Origin: JAWWPG01 sp033850885
GTDB lineage: Bacteria > Actinomycetota > Actinomycetes > Propionibacteriales > Nocardioidaceae
Reading direction: 5' to 3'
Assembly: GCA_033850885.1 (NCBI GenBank)
Contig: JAWWPG010000012.1
Span: 51,759-115,758 of the forward strand
DNA: 64,000 nucleotides
Part shown: one piece after another, positions 1-9,218 of the stretch
Layout of the letters: the number at the start of each line of letters is the position of its first letter
Position numbering within the stretch: the first letter of the stretch is position 1
Made by a program: the position numbers and the translations under genes
The notes under the pieces: generated by a model
Seen by the model: the letters and a program-made list of their open reading frames with translations, nothing else
Database searches by the model: none
What the model was told of the DNA's origin: nothing

Positions 1-592
1 GGCTTCTTCTTGGCGGCCATGATGCCCTTGAAAGAGGGGTAACGCGGTTCGTTCGCCTGGTCTGTCACGCTCAGCACGAGGGGCAGGTCCGCCTCGATGG
101 TCTCTGTCGCGGCGTCGCCGTCTCGCCGCACCCTGATCGTCGTCCCCTCGACAGTCACCTCCGAGGCGAACGTGAGCTGCGGAACACCCAGCCGCTCCGC
201 GAGCATCGCCGGTACGACGCCCATGCTGCCGTCCGTCGAGCCCATGCCACACACGACGAGTTCGAAGCCCGAGCTCTGGAGAGCCTTCGCCAGCACCAGC
301 GAGGTCGCGGGCGCGTCCGAGCCGTGGATGGCGTCGTCGACCACATGAATCCCCGCATCGGCGCCCATCTGCAGCGCCTTCAGCACGGCGGCACGAGCCG
401 GTTCGGGACCGACGGTCAACACGATGACCTCCGCCTCATCCGCATCGCGGATCTGGAGCGCCGCCTCGACGGCGTACTCGTCCAGCTCGGAGAGCAGCCC
501 GTCGACACCCTCCCGGTCCACCGTGGCGTCGGACCTGAACGACCGGTCCGCCGTGGCGTCCGGGACGTGCTTCACGCACACAACGATCTTCA
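1..592 (-). CDS. etfB: Electron transfer flavoprotein beta subunit, 3' end beyond the window
   Basis: Beta subunit of the electron transfer flavoprotein, which with EtfA carries electrons from acyl-CoA dehydrogenases to the quinone pool. Reading leftwards from ATG at 592, an uninterrupted frame of 197 codons begins MKIVVCVKHVPD. It contains VVCGMGSTDGSMG in the nucleotide-binding region and reaches the family signature EPRYPSFKGIMAAKKK at the window edge. Full-length proteins have about 260 residues, so roughly the last 60 are missing. A Shine-Dalgarno AGGAGG lies 12 nt before the start. etfA would be expected just outside the window. Identification is firm. Confidence 0.93.
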
Positions 593-743
593 TGGTCGGG
601 TGAGCCCTCCTGGCGCTGGCCGCGGCCAGCATCCTCCCACGGCACCCCGCGCCCGGCCGAGTCCGGGGCGGGAGGCCCGGTGTCGAGGGGTGCCTGACCT
701 GGAGTTTCTCGATAGCCTTGGGACTCACCAGAGGAGGTCGACG

Positions 744-1202
744 ATGACCGAGGGACCCGTGACCGGGCCTGCAGGACCGCGCCCCGGTCCGGAGGCACGA
801 GGGTCGAGGTCGGGTTCCGACGGGTCCGATGTCGCGCCGGCGAGCGAGGCAGCCAGGGAGCCCCGAAAGCCTGTCTCAGAAGCCGACCGTGCGCCAGCCC
901 CGGCCGACCATTCTCCCGCCGCGTCCACGGCGGGAGATGAGGATCTGCTGGCCAGGACCAAGGTCAGCCAGATGTGGATCGGGATCATCGTCTTCGCGAT
1001 CATCCTCATCCTGCTGCTCATCTTCGTGCTGGAGAACACGAAGAAGGTGCCGGTCACCTACTTCGGATTCACCGGCAGCCTTCCGCTCGCGGTGGCGATG
1101 CTGCTCTCGGCGGTTGCGGGCATCCTCCTCACCGCGATCGCGGGGACGCTGCGGATCCTGCAGCTACGCAAGCGGGTGCGTAAGGCCAGCGCGGCGGAGT
1201 AG
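744..1202 (+). CDS. LapA-domain (DUF1049) small membrane protein
   Basis: A 152-residue protein starting at ATG 744, chosen because GAGGAGG sits at 731-737. The first 75 residues are Pro/Ala/Ser-rich and probably disordered. Two hydrophobic segments follow (near residues 78-98 and 112-138), separated by a short loop with ENTKKVPVTYFGF, the usual look of the LapA/DUF1049 family. A basic tail (LRKRVRKAS) ends the protein. Homologues are small inner-membrane proteins, in Gram-negatives linked to LPS assembly. In actinobacteria the role is unknown. The gene is divergent from etfB. Confidence 0.75.
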   Translation: MTEGPVTGPAGPRPGPEARGSRSGSDGSDVAPASEAAREPRKPVSEADRAPAPADHSPAASTAGDEDLLARTKVSQMWIGIIVFAIILILLLIFVLENTKKVPVTYFGFTGSLPLAVAMLLSAVAGILLTAIAGTLRILQLRKRVRKASAAE

Positions 1203-1210
1203 CCCTACGG

Positions 1211-1858
1211 TTACGCCTGCACGTCCTGGGCTCCCTGGACGCGGCGGCGCACGACCTTCGCCGGGATGCCCGCGAGCACGGACAGCTCCGGTGTCTTGCC
1301 GCGTACGACGGCATGCGCCGCCACGACGGATCCCGCCCCGATCTCTGCGCCGCGCAGGACGGAGGACTTGGTGCCGAGCCAGCTTCCGGCGCCGATCCGC
1401 ACCGGCGACTTGATGATCCCCTGGTCCTTGATCGGCGTGCGCAGGTCGGTCGTCAGGTGGTCGAAGTCGCAGACGTAGACCCAGTCCGAGACCATCGTCG
1501 ACGCACCGAACTCGATGTCGAGGTAGCAGTTGACGGTGTTGTCCCGACCGAACACGCACTTGTCGCCGATCCGCAACGAGCCCTCGTGGCAGCGGACGCT
1601 GTTGCCGTCACCGAAGTGCACCCACCTGCCGATCACCAGCCGGCCATATCCTCGCCGCGCCGACACCTCGACCCGCTTGCCGAAGAACACCAAGCCTTCC
1701 GTGACGATGTGCGGGTTGTGCAGGCGGAACCACGCGAACCGCCAGTAGCGCACGAGGTAGAACGGCGTCCAAGCCCGGTGCGCGATGATCCAGCGCAGGC
1801 TGGCAAGTGTCAGAACTCTTGCCTGCCTGGGGTCTCGGCCAGGGTGGTGTCTACCCAC
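1211..1858 (-). CDS. Hexapeptide-repeat acyltransferase (left-handed beta-helix)
   Basis: Putative sugar or lipid O-acyltransferase of the LbH superfamily, 215 residues. Hexapeptide-like turns run from about residue 70 (IGRWVHFGDGNSV, FGRDNTVNC) to the C-terminal coil IGAGSVVAAHAVVRG followed by LAGIPAKVV, the classic ending of this fold. SDWVYVCDFDH probably contributes the acyl-acceptor histidine. The start is GTG at 1858, 4 bp after the stop of the upstream methyltransferase gene; a later start is possible because the first 15 residues look non-conserved. Pairing with a methyltransferase suggests modification of a surface glycan, but the substrate cannot be read from sequence. Confidence 0.78.
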   Translation of the reverse strand: MGRHHPGRDPRQARVLTLASLRWIIAHRAWTPFYLVRYWRFAWFRLHNPHIVTEGLVFFGKRVEVSARRGYGRLVIGRWVHFGDGNSVRCHEGSLRIGDKCVFGRDNTVNCYLDIEFGASTMVSDWVYVCDFDHLTTDLRTPIKDQGIIKSPVRIGAGSWLGTKSSVLRGAEIGAGSVVAAHAVVRGKTPELSVLAGIPAKVVRRRVQGAQDVQA

Positions 1859-1862
1859 CAGC

Positions 1863-2846
1863 TCAACCCCCGCGTTTCCGCGCGGTCACGGACACGTTGT
1901 AGAAGAAGGCGGCGGGGACGACCCGCGCCAGCGCACGGTCGAGGCGCGACAACCGGATCCACGACCGGTAGGCGAACATCCGCCAGCCGAACCCGAGACG
2001 CTCTTCGCGAACGGCGGCCTCGAACGTCCGGATGGGCCACCCCAGCCAGGCTGCGGTCAGCTCCTCGGTCACCGTCCGTACGCCGACACCGCCCGCCTTC
2101 GTCACGATCGCGGCCAGCTCACCGGGGTCGAACGTGTGGAGGTCGACCACCGCCTCGAGCGCCGCGGCCCGTGATGACGCGTCGAGCTCCTCGCGCGGCC
2201 TCGCCCACCGCTCGCGAAGCCGCGGCAGAGCCGTGAGCCGCGTGGTGAGCCACCACGTGGCGCGGGAGAGCCGGCGAGCCAGATAGTCGCCGTACCGGGT
2301 CGGTTCCCCGCAGACGACGAGTCGGGCACCGGGCTTGAGCACCCGGACCATCTCCCGGAAGGCCTGCTCGACGTCGGGGACGTGGTGCACGACCGCGTGA
2401 GCGACCACGAGGTCGAACGTGTCGTCGTCGAACGGCAGCGTCTCCGCGTCGGCGGCTCTGCCCTGGATCATGAACCCCAGCTTCTCCGCATTCCGCTTCG
2501 CCACGGCGACCATGCCGGGTGAGATGTCCGTGACATGACACGTCTCGACGACACCGCCGAGTCTGAGGTTCAGGGAGAAGAAACCCGTTCCGCAGCCGAC
2601 CTCGAGCGATGTGGGATAGGGCCAGCCGTCGGTGCCGGCGACGGCGCGGAACCTGTCGCGCGCGTAGTCGATGCACCTCTCGTCGAAGGAGATCGACCAT
2701 TTCTCGTCATAGGTCTCCGCCTCCCAGTCGTGGTAGAGGACCTGGGCCAGCTTGGTGTCGTGCCAGGCCGCCTCAACCTGGTCCTGCGTCGCGGACGTGA
2801 CCGGCTGTCCAGCCTGTCGGTCAGGCGTCCCCTCAGCGACCCTCAA
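1863..2846 (-). CDS. Class I SAM-dependent methyltransferase
   Basis: A 327-residue methyltransferase. Motif I SLEVGCGTGFFSL (about residues 79-91) binds S-adenosylmethionine, and DAETLPFDDDTFDLVVAHAVVHH corresponds to motifs II-III of the Methyltransf_11/25 type, split here by an aspartate-rich turn. The C-terminal third has a basic, aromatic-rich stretch (FGWRMFAYRSWIRLSR) that could contact a membrane or lipid substrate. Its start overlaps the end of the enoyl-CoA hydratase gene by 14 bp and it is followed 4 bp later by the acyltransferase gene, so the three genes are probably cotranscribed. The methyl acceptor is unknown. Confidence 0.82.
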   Translation of the reverse strand: MRVAEGTPDRQAGQPVTSATQDQVEAAWHDTKLAQVLYHDWEAETYDEKWSISFDERCIDYARDRFRAVAGTDGWPYPTSLEVGCGTGFFSLNLRLGGVVETCHVTDISPGMVAVAKRNAEKLGFMIQGRAADAETLPFDDDTFDLVVAHAVVHHVPDVEQAFREMVRVLKPGARLVVCGEPTRYGDYLARRLSRATWWLTTRLTALPRLRERWARPREELDASSRAAALEAVVDLHTFDPGELAAIVTKAGGVGVRTVTEELTAAWLGWPIRTFEAAVREERLGFGWRMFAYRSWIRLSRLDRALARVVPAAFFYNVSVTARKRGG

Positions 2847-3612
2847 AGGTCGCCTTCCCCGGTCCGTTCTCGATGAACGACCTCATCCCGGTCGACCTGT
2901 CCTGGGTGGCGAAGAGTCCGGCGAACTGCTGCCGTTCGATCTCCAGGCCGGTCACCAGGTCGCACTCCAGCCCACGGTCGACCGCCTCCTTCGCGGCCCG
3001 CAGAGCGTACGCGGGCGCGTTGGTGAAGCGGGAGGCCCACTTCACTGCCTCTGGGTAGACGTCGGCAGCGGGCACCACCTTGTCGACGAGACCGATGCTG
3101 AGGGCCTCGTCCGCCCCGACGAACCTGCCGGTGAAGATCAGGTCCTTCGCCTTGGCGGGTCCGATGAGCCTGGCCAGCCGCTGGGTCCCGCCGGCACCAG
3201 GGATGACGCCGAGCAGGATCTCCGGCTGGCCGAGCTTCGCAGTGTCGCCGGCGATGCGGATGTCGGCGCACAGCGCCAGCTCGCAACCGCCGCCGAGGGC
3301 GTATCCGGTGACCGCGGCGACCACCGGCTTGGGGATCCGGGCCACGGAGGTGAAGGCAGACTGCAGGGCGCCGGACCGCTTGACCATGTCGGTGTAGGAC
3401 ATGTCAGCCATCTCCTTGATGTCCGCGCCGGCGGCGAACACGGTCTCACCGCCATAGACGACCACGGCGTGAACGTCGTCGCGTTCGGCCGCCTCGGTCG
3501 CCGCGGCCCGGATCTCCTCCTGCACCGCCTCGTTGAGTGCGTTCATCGGAGGACGGTCGAGACGGATCGTGCCGATGCCTTCCGCGACCCCGAGGTGCAC
3601 ATGTTCAGCCAT
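2833..3612 (-). CDS. Enoyl-CoA hydratase/isomerase family protein
   Basis: Crotonase-fold enzyme of 259 residues, likely hydrating trans-2-enoyl-CoA in beta-oxidation. The oxyanion-hole segment AAGADIKEM (about 60-68) and the core motif GYALGGGCELALCADIRIAG are present. Both catalytic glutamates of true hydratases are in place, E111 and E131 (GQPEILLGVIPGAGGTQRL). The start ATG at 3612 lies 44 bp from the divergent glgX start, so the short gap probably holds both promoters. Length and residues fit a genuine hydratase rather than a degenerate crotonase. Confidence 0.9.
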   Translation of the reverse strand: MAEHVHLGVAEGIGTIRLDRPPMNALNEAVQEEIRAAATEAAERDDVHAVVVYGGETVFAAGADIKEMADMSYTDMVKRSGALQSAFTSVARIPKPVVAAVTGYALGGGCELALCADIRIAGDTAKLGQPEILLGVIPGAGGTQRLARLIGPAKAKDLIFTGRFVGADEALSIGLVDKVVPAADVYPEAVKWASRFTNAPAYALRAAKEAVDRGLECDLVTGLEIERQQFAGLFATQDRSTGMRSFIENGPGKATFEGR

Positions 3613-3656
3613 GGCGGGCAGCGTATACGGGTCGCGGAGGGTGACAGGATGGCGGG

Positions 3657-5768
3657 ATGAGCCCTGCCCGACCTGCCGTTATCTGGCCGGGTCATCATCG
3701 CCAACGTGGCGCCTGCCACGACGGCCGAGGCACCAACTTCGCAGTGTGGGCGCCGGAGGCGACGGCTGTCTGGCTGTGCCTCTTCGACGACGTCGGGCGG
3801 GAGACGCGGCTGAGGCTGCCCGAGCTCACCCTCGGGGTGTGGCATGGCTATGTGCCAGGCGTCGGCCCGGGTCAGCACTACGGCTTCCGCGCCGACGGCC
3901 CCTGGGACCCCGAGGGGGGCGACCTCTTCAGCATGGACAAGCTGCTCCTCGACCCCTATGCGCGGGCGATCGAGGGAACGGTCACCCCCGACCCGAGCCT
4001 CGCCACGATCACCGGCCATGGCGAGGTCAACCCGGGCGACTCGGCGCCGTTCGTCCCGCGCAGCGTGGTCGTGGGCGACGACGACTTCGAGTGGGGCGAC
4101 GACAAGCGACCGGACACCCCGTGGCGCGACACTGTCATCTACGAGACACATGTCAAGGGGCTGACGGCGATGGCTAGGGACGTCCCGGCAGCGGCTCGCG
4201 GCACCTTCGCCGGCATGGCCCACGAGCGAACCCTCACCTATCTGACGGACCTGGGCGTCACGGCCGTCGAGCTGCTCCCCTGCCAGCACTTCGTGTCCGA
4301 GCCCGCCGTCGTCGCCAAGGGACTCGTCAACTACTGGGGCTACAACACCATCGGCTTCTTCGCCCCGCACGCCGCGTACAGCTCGTCGGGAACCCGGGGT
4401 GAGCAGGTCCGGGAGTTCAAGCAGATGGTGAAGAACCTGCACGCGGCCGGGCTCGAGGTGATCATGGACGTCGTCTACAACCACACCGCGGAGGGTGAGC
4501 GGGACGGACCTACCCTGTGCTTCCGCGGCCTCGCGGACGGGGACTACTACCTCAACGACGGACGGGGCGGCTATCTCGACGTCACGGGGTGCGGCGACAC
4601 CGTGAACGTCTCGGGGCGCCAGGTCCTCCAGCTCGTGACGGACTCGATGCGCTACTGGGTCACGGAGATGCACGTCGACGGTTTCCGCGTCGACCTTGCC
4701 TCCGCGATGTGCCGCCACGGGAATGTCATCGACCTGAATGCGCCGTTTCTCACGGCGGTCCACCAGGACCCCGTGCTGCGGGAGGTGAAGCTCATCGCGG
4801 AGCCATGGGACGCAACTTCGAGCGGTTATCTCGTCGGGATGTTCCCGCCGCCCTGGTGCGAGTGGAACGACAAGTTCCGCGACACGGTTCGCGACTTCTG
4901 GCGCGGACGTGCCGGCGGAGTGCGTGAGCTCGCGTCGCGACTGTCTGGATCGAGCGATCTGTACGCCGACGACGACCGCCTCCCGTTCGCTTCGATCAAC
5001 TTCATCACCGCACACGACGGTTTCACCCTCCGCGACCTCGTCACCTACGACACCAAGCACAACGAGGCGAACGGCGAGGGGAACCGGGACGGTACCGACG
5101 ACAACAGGTCGTGGAACTGCGGCGCGGAGGGTGAGACAGCAGACCCGGCAGTGCTTGCACTGCGGCACCGGCAGGCAGCCAACCTGCTGGCCACTCTCCT
5201 TCTGTCGACCGGCGTGCCGATGCTGACGAGCGGTGACGAGCGCGGCCGGAGCCAGCGAGGCAACAACAACGCGTTCTGTCTCGACGGCCCCGTCTCCTGG
5301 GTCTCGTGGGAGCAGCCGGAAGCTTGGAGCCACCTTCATGACATGACGCGCCTGCTGCTTCGGCTCCGGGCGGAGCACCCGGTGCTGAGGCAGCGCTTCT
5401 TCTTCGCGGGCCGGCCGCTTCTCGACGGCGGGCGGAAGGACATCAGCTGGCTGACGCCGGGCGGGAACGAGATGGGCCCGGACGACTGGGCCGACTCAGG
5501 AGCACGGACGCTCGGTGTCTTCCTGGCCGGTGACTCCCTTCGCGGGCAGGATGCTGAGGGTGAGCCGATGAAGGACACCTCGTACGTGATGTGGCTCCAC
5601 TCGGGTGAGGAGCCGGTCGACGTGACGCTGCCCAAGGAGTGGGCCGGCCACTACATCGAGGTCTTCCGAACCGATTCGGCGGCCGACCCGGCACCACTCG
5701 AGCCGGGCGCCTCGGTGAGCCTCCTCGACCACACGTTCGCCCTCTACGAGGCCGTGACCACGACCTGA
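3657..5768 (+). CDS. glgX: Glycogen debranching enzyme (isoamylase type)
   Basis: Hydrolyses alpha-1,6 branches left after phosphorylase trimming of glycogen. The 703-residue length is typical. An N-terminal CBM48 domain (GRGTNFAVWAPEA) is followed by a GH13 barrel with VIMDVVYNHTAEG, the nucleophile D346 in DGFRVDLASAM, the acid/base E382 in LIAEPWDA and the transition-state stabiliser D454 in FITAHDGFT. GGAGGG lies about 15 nt upstream of ATG 3657; an ATG at 3649 is out of frame and stops at once. It is the first gene of the glucan island and is convergent with the sigma-factor gene, with only 2 bp between stops. Confidence 0.95.
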   Translation: MSPARPAVIWPGHHRQRGACHDGRGTNFAVWAPEATAVWLCLFDDVGRETRLRLPELTLGVWHGYVPGVGPGQHYGFRADGPWDPEGGDLFSMDKLLLDPYARAIEGTVTPDPSLATITGHGEVNPGDSAPFVPRSVVVGDDDFEWGDDKRPDTPWRDTVIYETHVKGLTAMARDVPAAARGTFAGMAHERTLTYLTDLGVTAVELLPCQHFVSEPAVVAKGLVNYWGYNTIGFFAPHAAYSSSGTRGEQVREFKQMVKNLHAAGLEVIMDVVYNHTAEGERDGPTLCFRGLADGDYYLNDGRGGYLDVTGCGDTVNVSGRQVLQLVTDSMRYWVTEMHVDGFRVDLASAMCRHGNVIDLNAPFLTAVHQDPVLREVKLIAEPWDATSSGYLVGMFPPPWCEWNDKFRDTVRDFWRGRAGGVRELASRLSGSSDLYADDDRLPFASINFITAHDGFTLRDLVTYDTKHNEANGEGNRDGTDDNRSWNCGAEGETADPAVLALRHRQAANLLATLLLSTGVPMLTSGDERGRSQRGNNNAFCLDGPVSWVSWEQPEAWSHLHDMTRLLLRLRAEHPVLRQRFFFAGRPLLDGGRKDISWLTPGGNEMGPDDWADSGARTLGVFLAGDSLRGQDAEGEPMKDTSYVMWLHSGEEPVDVTLPKEWAGHYIEVFRTDSAADPAPLEPGASVSLLDHTFALYEAVTTT

Positions 5769-5770
5769 GC

Positions 5771-6376
5771 TCACCCTTCGCGGCCGTCCTGCCAGGACTC
5801 GAGCTCGAACCTGTCACGAAGCCGGCGCATGGCGTCACGGATGCGGGTCTTGACGGTGCCGAGCGGGACGTCGAGGATCTCCGCCACCTCGCGGTACGAG
5901 CGACCGTCGAAATAGGCGAGCAGGAGGGCCCGCCGTTGCCCGTCCGGCAGCTCGCTGAGTGCGCGCCTCAACCAGGCGGCCTCCTCGCGCGCCACCACCA
6001 GGTCGGACGTATCGGCGTCCTGGACGTCGCCTTCGGTCGTACCGAAGCGCTCCTCCCGCCTGGTGGCCCGTTCCGCCGACCTCACGCAGTCGACCGCGCG
6101 ACGGTGGGCGATCACGTTCAGCCACGCCGAGGTCGTGCCGCGATCCGCGTCGAAGCGGACGGCGGTCCGCCAGACCTCCAGATACACCTCCTGGGAGACC
6201 TCCTCGGCGTGCGCATGACTTCGCAGGATCCGCAGCACGATGCCGAAGACGAGAGGGGACGTGGAGAAGTAGAGCTCGTCGAACGCGTCCCGGTCGCCGG
6301 TGGAGACCCGCTCCATCAGGGACCTGAGCCGGTCGGGCGCGGGCCACTTACGCCCGGGCACCACGGACTCAGCCAC
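5771..6376 (-). CDS. sigK: ECF RNA polymerase sigma factor, SigK-like
   Basis: A 201-residue group 4 sigma factor. Region 2 covers FDELYFSTSPLVFGIVLRI to TSAWLNVIAHRRAVDCVR, the latter close to the mycobacterial SigK motif. Region 4 covers LPDGQRRALLLAYFDGRSY and VPLGTVKTRIRDAMRRLRD, a helix-turn-helix for the -35 element. The start is GTG at 6376 with a weak ribosome site; in-frame GTGs at codons 5 and 6 are alternatives. SigK-type factors are usually held by the membrane anti-sigma factor RskA encoded next door, but no such gene is adjacent here: one neighbour is glgX and the other is glgP. Class assignment is good, subgroup less certain. Confidence 0.85.
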   Translation of the reverse strand: MAESVVPGRKWPAPDRLRSLMERVSTGDRDAFDELYFSTSPLVFGIVLRILRSHAHAEEVSQEVYLEVWRTAVRFDADRGTTSAWLNVIAHRRAVDCVRSAERATRREERFGTTEGDVQDADTSDLVVAREEAAWLRRALSELPDGQRRALLLAYFDGRSYREVAEILDVPLGTVKTRIRDAMRRLRDRFELESWQDGREG

Positions 6377-6509
6377 CGTTGCGCTCAGGTGTCTGTAGCA
6401 CGGTCTCTGCTCATATCCGGGTGCCGCCTTGTCCGGCTAGCAAATTCCTAGCACATCGGGCGATCCGGAGTGTGGTGAATCTCGAACTGGGCCACCTGCC
6501 GCAGCGAGG

Positions 6510-9101
6510 TCAGGCCACCTCGACCGTGTTGACGTCGGGCGGCCACGCCACCAGGCCCAGGTCGGCAGGGCCTGCCAGGAGCTCGTTCTTGGGGCAGATC
6601 CGGACCGTGTACCCGAACGGGCCGGTGTCGTCGAGCGACACGTCGGCGTCGAAGCGGTGCCGACCGTCGTCGTACTCCTCGGCATGCGTGAGGCTCGCCA
6701 CGGTGGGGTCGCTGAGCTCGTCGTCCGATGCGACCTTCCCGTGCAGGACCTGGACGTCGACATCGTCGGGCCCGAGCTTTCCGAGCCGCGCATACACCCG
6801 GACGCTGAGCTGGGAACCCAGCGCCGGTGAGTCGCTGACACCACTCGACTCCACGTGCTCGATGCGCACCTCCGGCCAGGCCTGCCGGACGCGCTTCTTC
6901 CAGGCGGCAAGCCTGATCGCGGCCGCATCGTCGGATTCCAGGCGCCGCGCGGTCGCGACCGCCGGCGTGTAGAGCTGCTGGACGTAGTCGCGGAGCATCC
7001 TGGTGGCCAGCACCTTCGGGCCCAGCGACTTCAGCGTGTGCCGCACCATCTCGATCCACAGCACCGGCAGCCGGGCGTCGTTCACGTTGTAGAAGCGCTG
7101 GGAGACCTCGGTCTCGATGAGGTCGTACAGCGCCGCCGCCTCGACGTCGTCGCGGCGCTCCTGGTCCTCGATGCCGTCCGCCGACGGGATCGCCCAGCCG
7201 TTGTCCCCGTCGTACCACTCGTCCCACCAACCGTCCAGGATGGACAGGTTCAGCCCACCGTTGAGCGCAGCCTTCATGCCAGAGGTGCCACAGGCCTCGT
7301 AAGGTCGCAGCGGGTTGTTCAGCCAGACATCACACCCGGGGTAGAGCGGCTGCGCCATTGCGATGTCGTAGTTCGGCAGGAACACGATCCGGTGGCGCAC
7401 CTGCGGGTCGTCGGAGAAGCTCACGATCTCCTGGATGAGCTTCTTGCCGCCCTCGTCGGCGGGGTGGGCCTTGCCGGCGATGACGATCTGGATCGGACGC
7501 ACCGGGTCGAGCAACAGCCTCCGCAGCCGGTCCGGGTCACGCAGCATCAGGGTCAGCCGTTTGTACGACGGAACCCGGCGCGCGAAGCCGATCGTGAGGA
7601 TGTCCGGGTCGAGCACGGAGTCCACCCAGCCAAGCTCGGCCGCCGTCGCACCCCGTTGCAGCCACGACTTGCGCACCCTCGTGCGGACGTCGGCGACCAG
7701 CCGCTCGCGCAGTGTCCGCTTGGTCCGCCAGATGAGCTCGGCAGGCACCTTGTCGATGGCGGCCCAGTCCTTCGCACCTTCGAGCTCCAACAGGATGGAC
7801 TCCTCCTCCGCAAGCTCGAAGATCTCTCGCGCGACCCAGGTCGGGGCGTGCACACCGTTGGTGATCGAGACGATCGGCACGTCGCGCTCGTCGAAGCCCG
7901 GCCACAGGCCGGCGAACATGTGGCGGGAGACATGGCCGTGCAGCTTGCTCACGGCGTTGGCGTGGCCGGCGAGCCGAAGTCCCATCACCGCCATGTTGAA
8001 CATGGTGGGGTCGCCGCCCTCGTACGTCTCTGCGCCCAGCGCCAGGATGCTCGACACCGGCAGCGGGGTGATCATGTCGTCGCGGCCGAACTGGGCCTCT
8101 ATCAGCTCTCTCGGGAACCGGTCGATGCCGGCGGGGACAGGCGTGTGGGTGGTGAACACCGTTCCGGCGCGGGCCTGCTCGAGCGCCGCGTCGAAGTCGA
8201 GGCCCCGGTCCTGCACGAACTCGCGAATCCGCTCGATGCCGAGGAAGCCGGCGTGACCCTCGTTGGTGTGGAACACCTCCGGCGCCGGTGCTCCGGTGAT
8301 CCGGCAGTAGGCACGGATGGCGCGGATCCCGCCCACTCCGAGCAGCAGCTCCTGGTGCAGCCGGTGCTCGGAGCCTCCGCCGTACAGCCGGTCTGTCACC
8401 TCGCGAACCGACGTCGTGTTCGCCTCGACGTCGGAGTCGAGAAGCAGCAGCGGCACCCGGCCCACATCCGCGATCCAGACGTGGGCATTGAGCCGCTGCC
8501 CCAACGGCAGGCCGATCGAGATCTTCGTCACCGTTCCGTCGTCCTCGCGGAGCAGCTGCAGGGGGAGCTCGTCGGGGTCGAGGATCGGGTAGCGCTCCTG
8601 CTGCCAGCCCTCACGTGACAGGACCTGGCGGAAGTATCCGTGGCGGTAGAGCAGCCCCACTCCGATGATGGGCACGCCGAGGTCGCTCGCCGTCTTCAGA
8701 TGGTCGCCGGCCAGGATGCCGAGTCCCCCCGAGTACTGCGGCAGCACCGCCGAGATGCCGTACTCCGGCGAGAAGTAGGCGATCTGGCGGGGTACGTCGG
8801 AGCCGAGCGACTGGTACCACCGGTCGCCGCTCAGGTACTCCTCGAGGTCGGCGTGCGCAAGGTTGAGGCGCTTGATGAACCGTCGGTCGGCGGCCAGCGT
8901 GCGCAGCCGCTGGGGCGAGATCGCGCCGAGGAAACGGACCGGGTCGTGGTCGGTCGACTCCCAGGCCCTCGCGTCGACGGCCTCGAAGAGGTCCTGGGTC
9001 TCGGGGTGCCACGACCACCGCAGGTTCGTGGCCAGCTCCTCAAGCGGGCGGAGCGACTCGGGAATGGTGGGTCGCACGGTGAATCGTCGGATGGCACGCA
9101 C
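6510..9101 (-). CDS. glgP: Alpha-glucan (glycogen/maltodextrin) phosphorylase
   Basis: Releases glucose-1-phosphate from glucan ends using pyridoxal phosphate. About 863 residues with the N-terminal DUF3417 segment (NLRWSWHPETQDLFEAVD) of the actinobacterial alpha-glucan phosphorylases. The PLP-lysine region is EACGTSGMKAALNGGLN followed by a Trp-rich turn (DGWWDEWYDGDNGWAI). I placed the start at GTG 9101 because VRAIRRFTVRP matches the usual N-terminus of relatives. Upstream in-frame starts reach 9188 but would run into the promoter of the divergent transporter gene, and none has a good ribosome site. With glgX and the glgE operon it supports turnover of stored glucan. Confidence 0.9.
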   Translation of the reverse strand: MRAIRRFTVRPTIPESLRPLEELATNLRWSWHPETQDLFEAVDARAWESTDHDPVRFLGAISPQRLRTLAADRRFIKRLNLAHADLEEYLSGDRWYQSLGSDVPRQIAYFSPEYGISAVLPQYSGGLGILAGDHLKTASDLGVPIIGVGLLYRHGYFRQVLSREGWQQERYPILDPDELPLQLLREDDGTVTKISIGLPLGQRLNAHVWIADVGRVPLLLLDSDVEANTTSVREVTDRLYGGGSEHRLHQELLLGVGGIRAIRAYCRITGAPAPEVFHTNEGHAGFLGIERIREFVQDRGLDFDAALEQARAGTVFTTHTPVPAGIDRFPRELIEAQFGRDDMITPLPVSSILALGAETYEGGDPTMFNMAVMGLRLAGHANAVSKLHGHVSRHMFAGLWPGFDERDVPIVSITNGVHAPTWVAREIFELAEEESILLELEGAKDWAAIDKVPAELIWRTKRTLRERLVADVRTRVRKSWLQRGATAAELGWVDSVLDPDILTIGFARRVPSYKRLTLMLRDPDRLRRLLLDPVRPIQIVIAGKAHPADEGGKKLIQEIVSFSDDPQVRHRIVFLPNYDIAMAQPLYPGCDVWLNNPLRPYEACGTSGMKAALNGGLNLSILDGWWDEWYDGDNGWAIPSADGIEDQERRDDVEAAALYDLIETEVSQRFYNVNDARLPVLWIEMVRHTLKSLGPKVLATRMLRDYVQQLYTPAVATARRLESDDAAAIRLAAWKKRVRQAWPEVRIEHVESSGVSDSPALGSQLSVRVYARLGKLGPDDVDVQVLHGKVASDDELSDPTVASLTHAEEYDDGRHRFDADVSLDDTGPFGYTVRICPKNELLAGPADLGLVAWPPDVNTVEVA

Positions 9102-9218
9102 GAGCACACGGTAGACGGTGTAACCCACGACACGCGAAAGCGACCTCATCGGCCACAATCGTGGTGTAGCGTATGTCGAGTACTTCACTTGACTTTACCA
9201 ATTTAGGAGACAGAACTA
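9102..9218. promoter_or_regulatory. Divergent control region between glgP and the ABC importer
   Basis: This 117-bp interval separates glgP (leftward) from the substrate-binding protein gene (rightward). It is distinctly AT-richer near 9181-9205, with TTGACT at 9189-9194, and AGGAGA at 9205-9210 is the ribosome site for GTG 9219. TTGACT lies too close to the start codon to be an ordinary -35 box for that gene, so the AT-rich patch may instead be a regulator site. No exact operator can be named. Confidence 0.3.

Noticed and set aside
3543..5378. A 611-codon antisense frame opposite glgX, running into the enoyl-CoA hydratase gene
   Set aside because: Long antisense frames are common at this GC content. 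The glgX motifs are unmistakable and the antisense product matches nothing I recognise.
6436..6452. Short inverted repeat GCTAG-N7-CTAGC between the sigma factor and glgP genes
   Set aside because: Arms of only 5 bp are expected by chance at this scale. It could be part of a sigma promoter, but no matching second copy was seen upstream of other glucan genes.
9189..9217. TTGACT as a -35 box for the importer operon
   Set aside because: A 17-bp spacer would put the -10 box over the start codon and downstream of the ribosome site, which is not workable for this gene.
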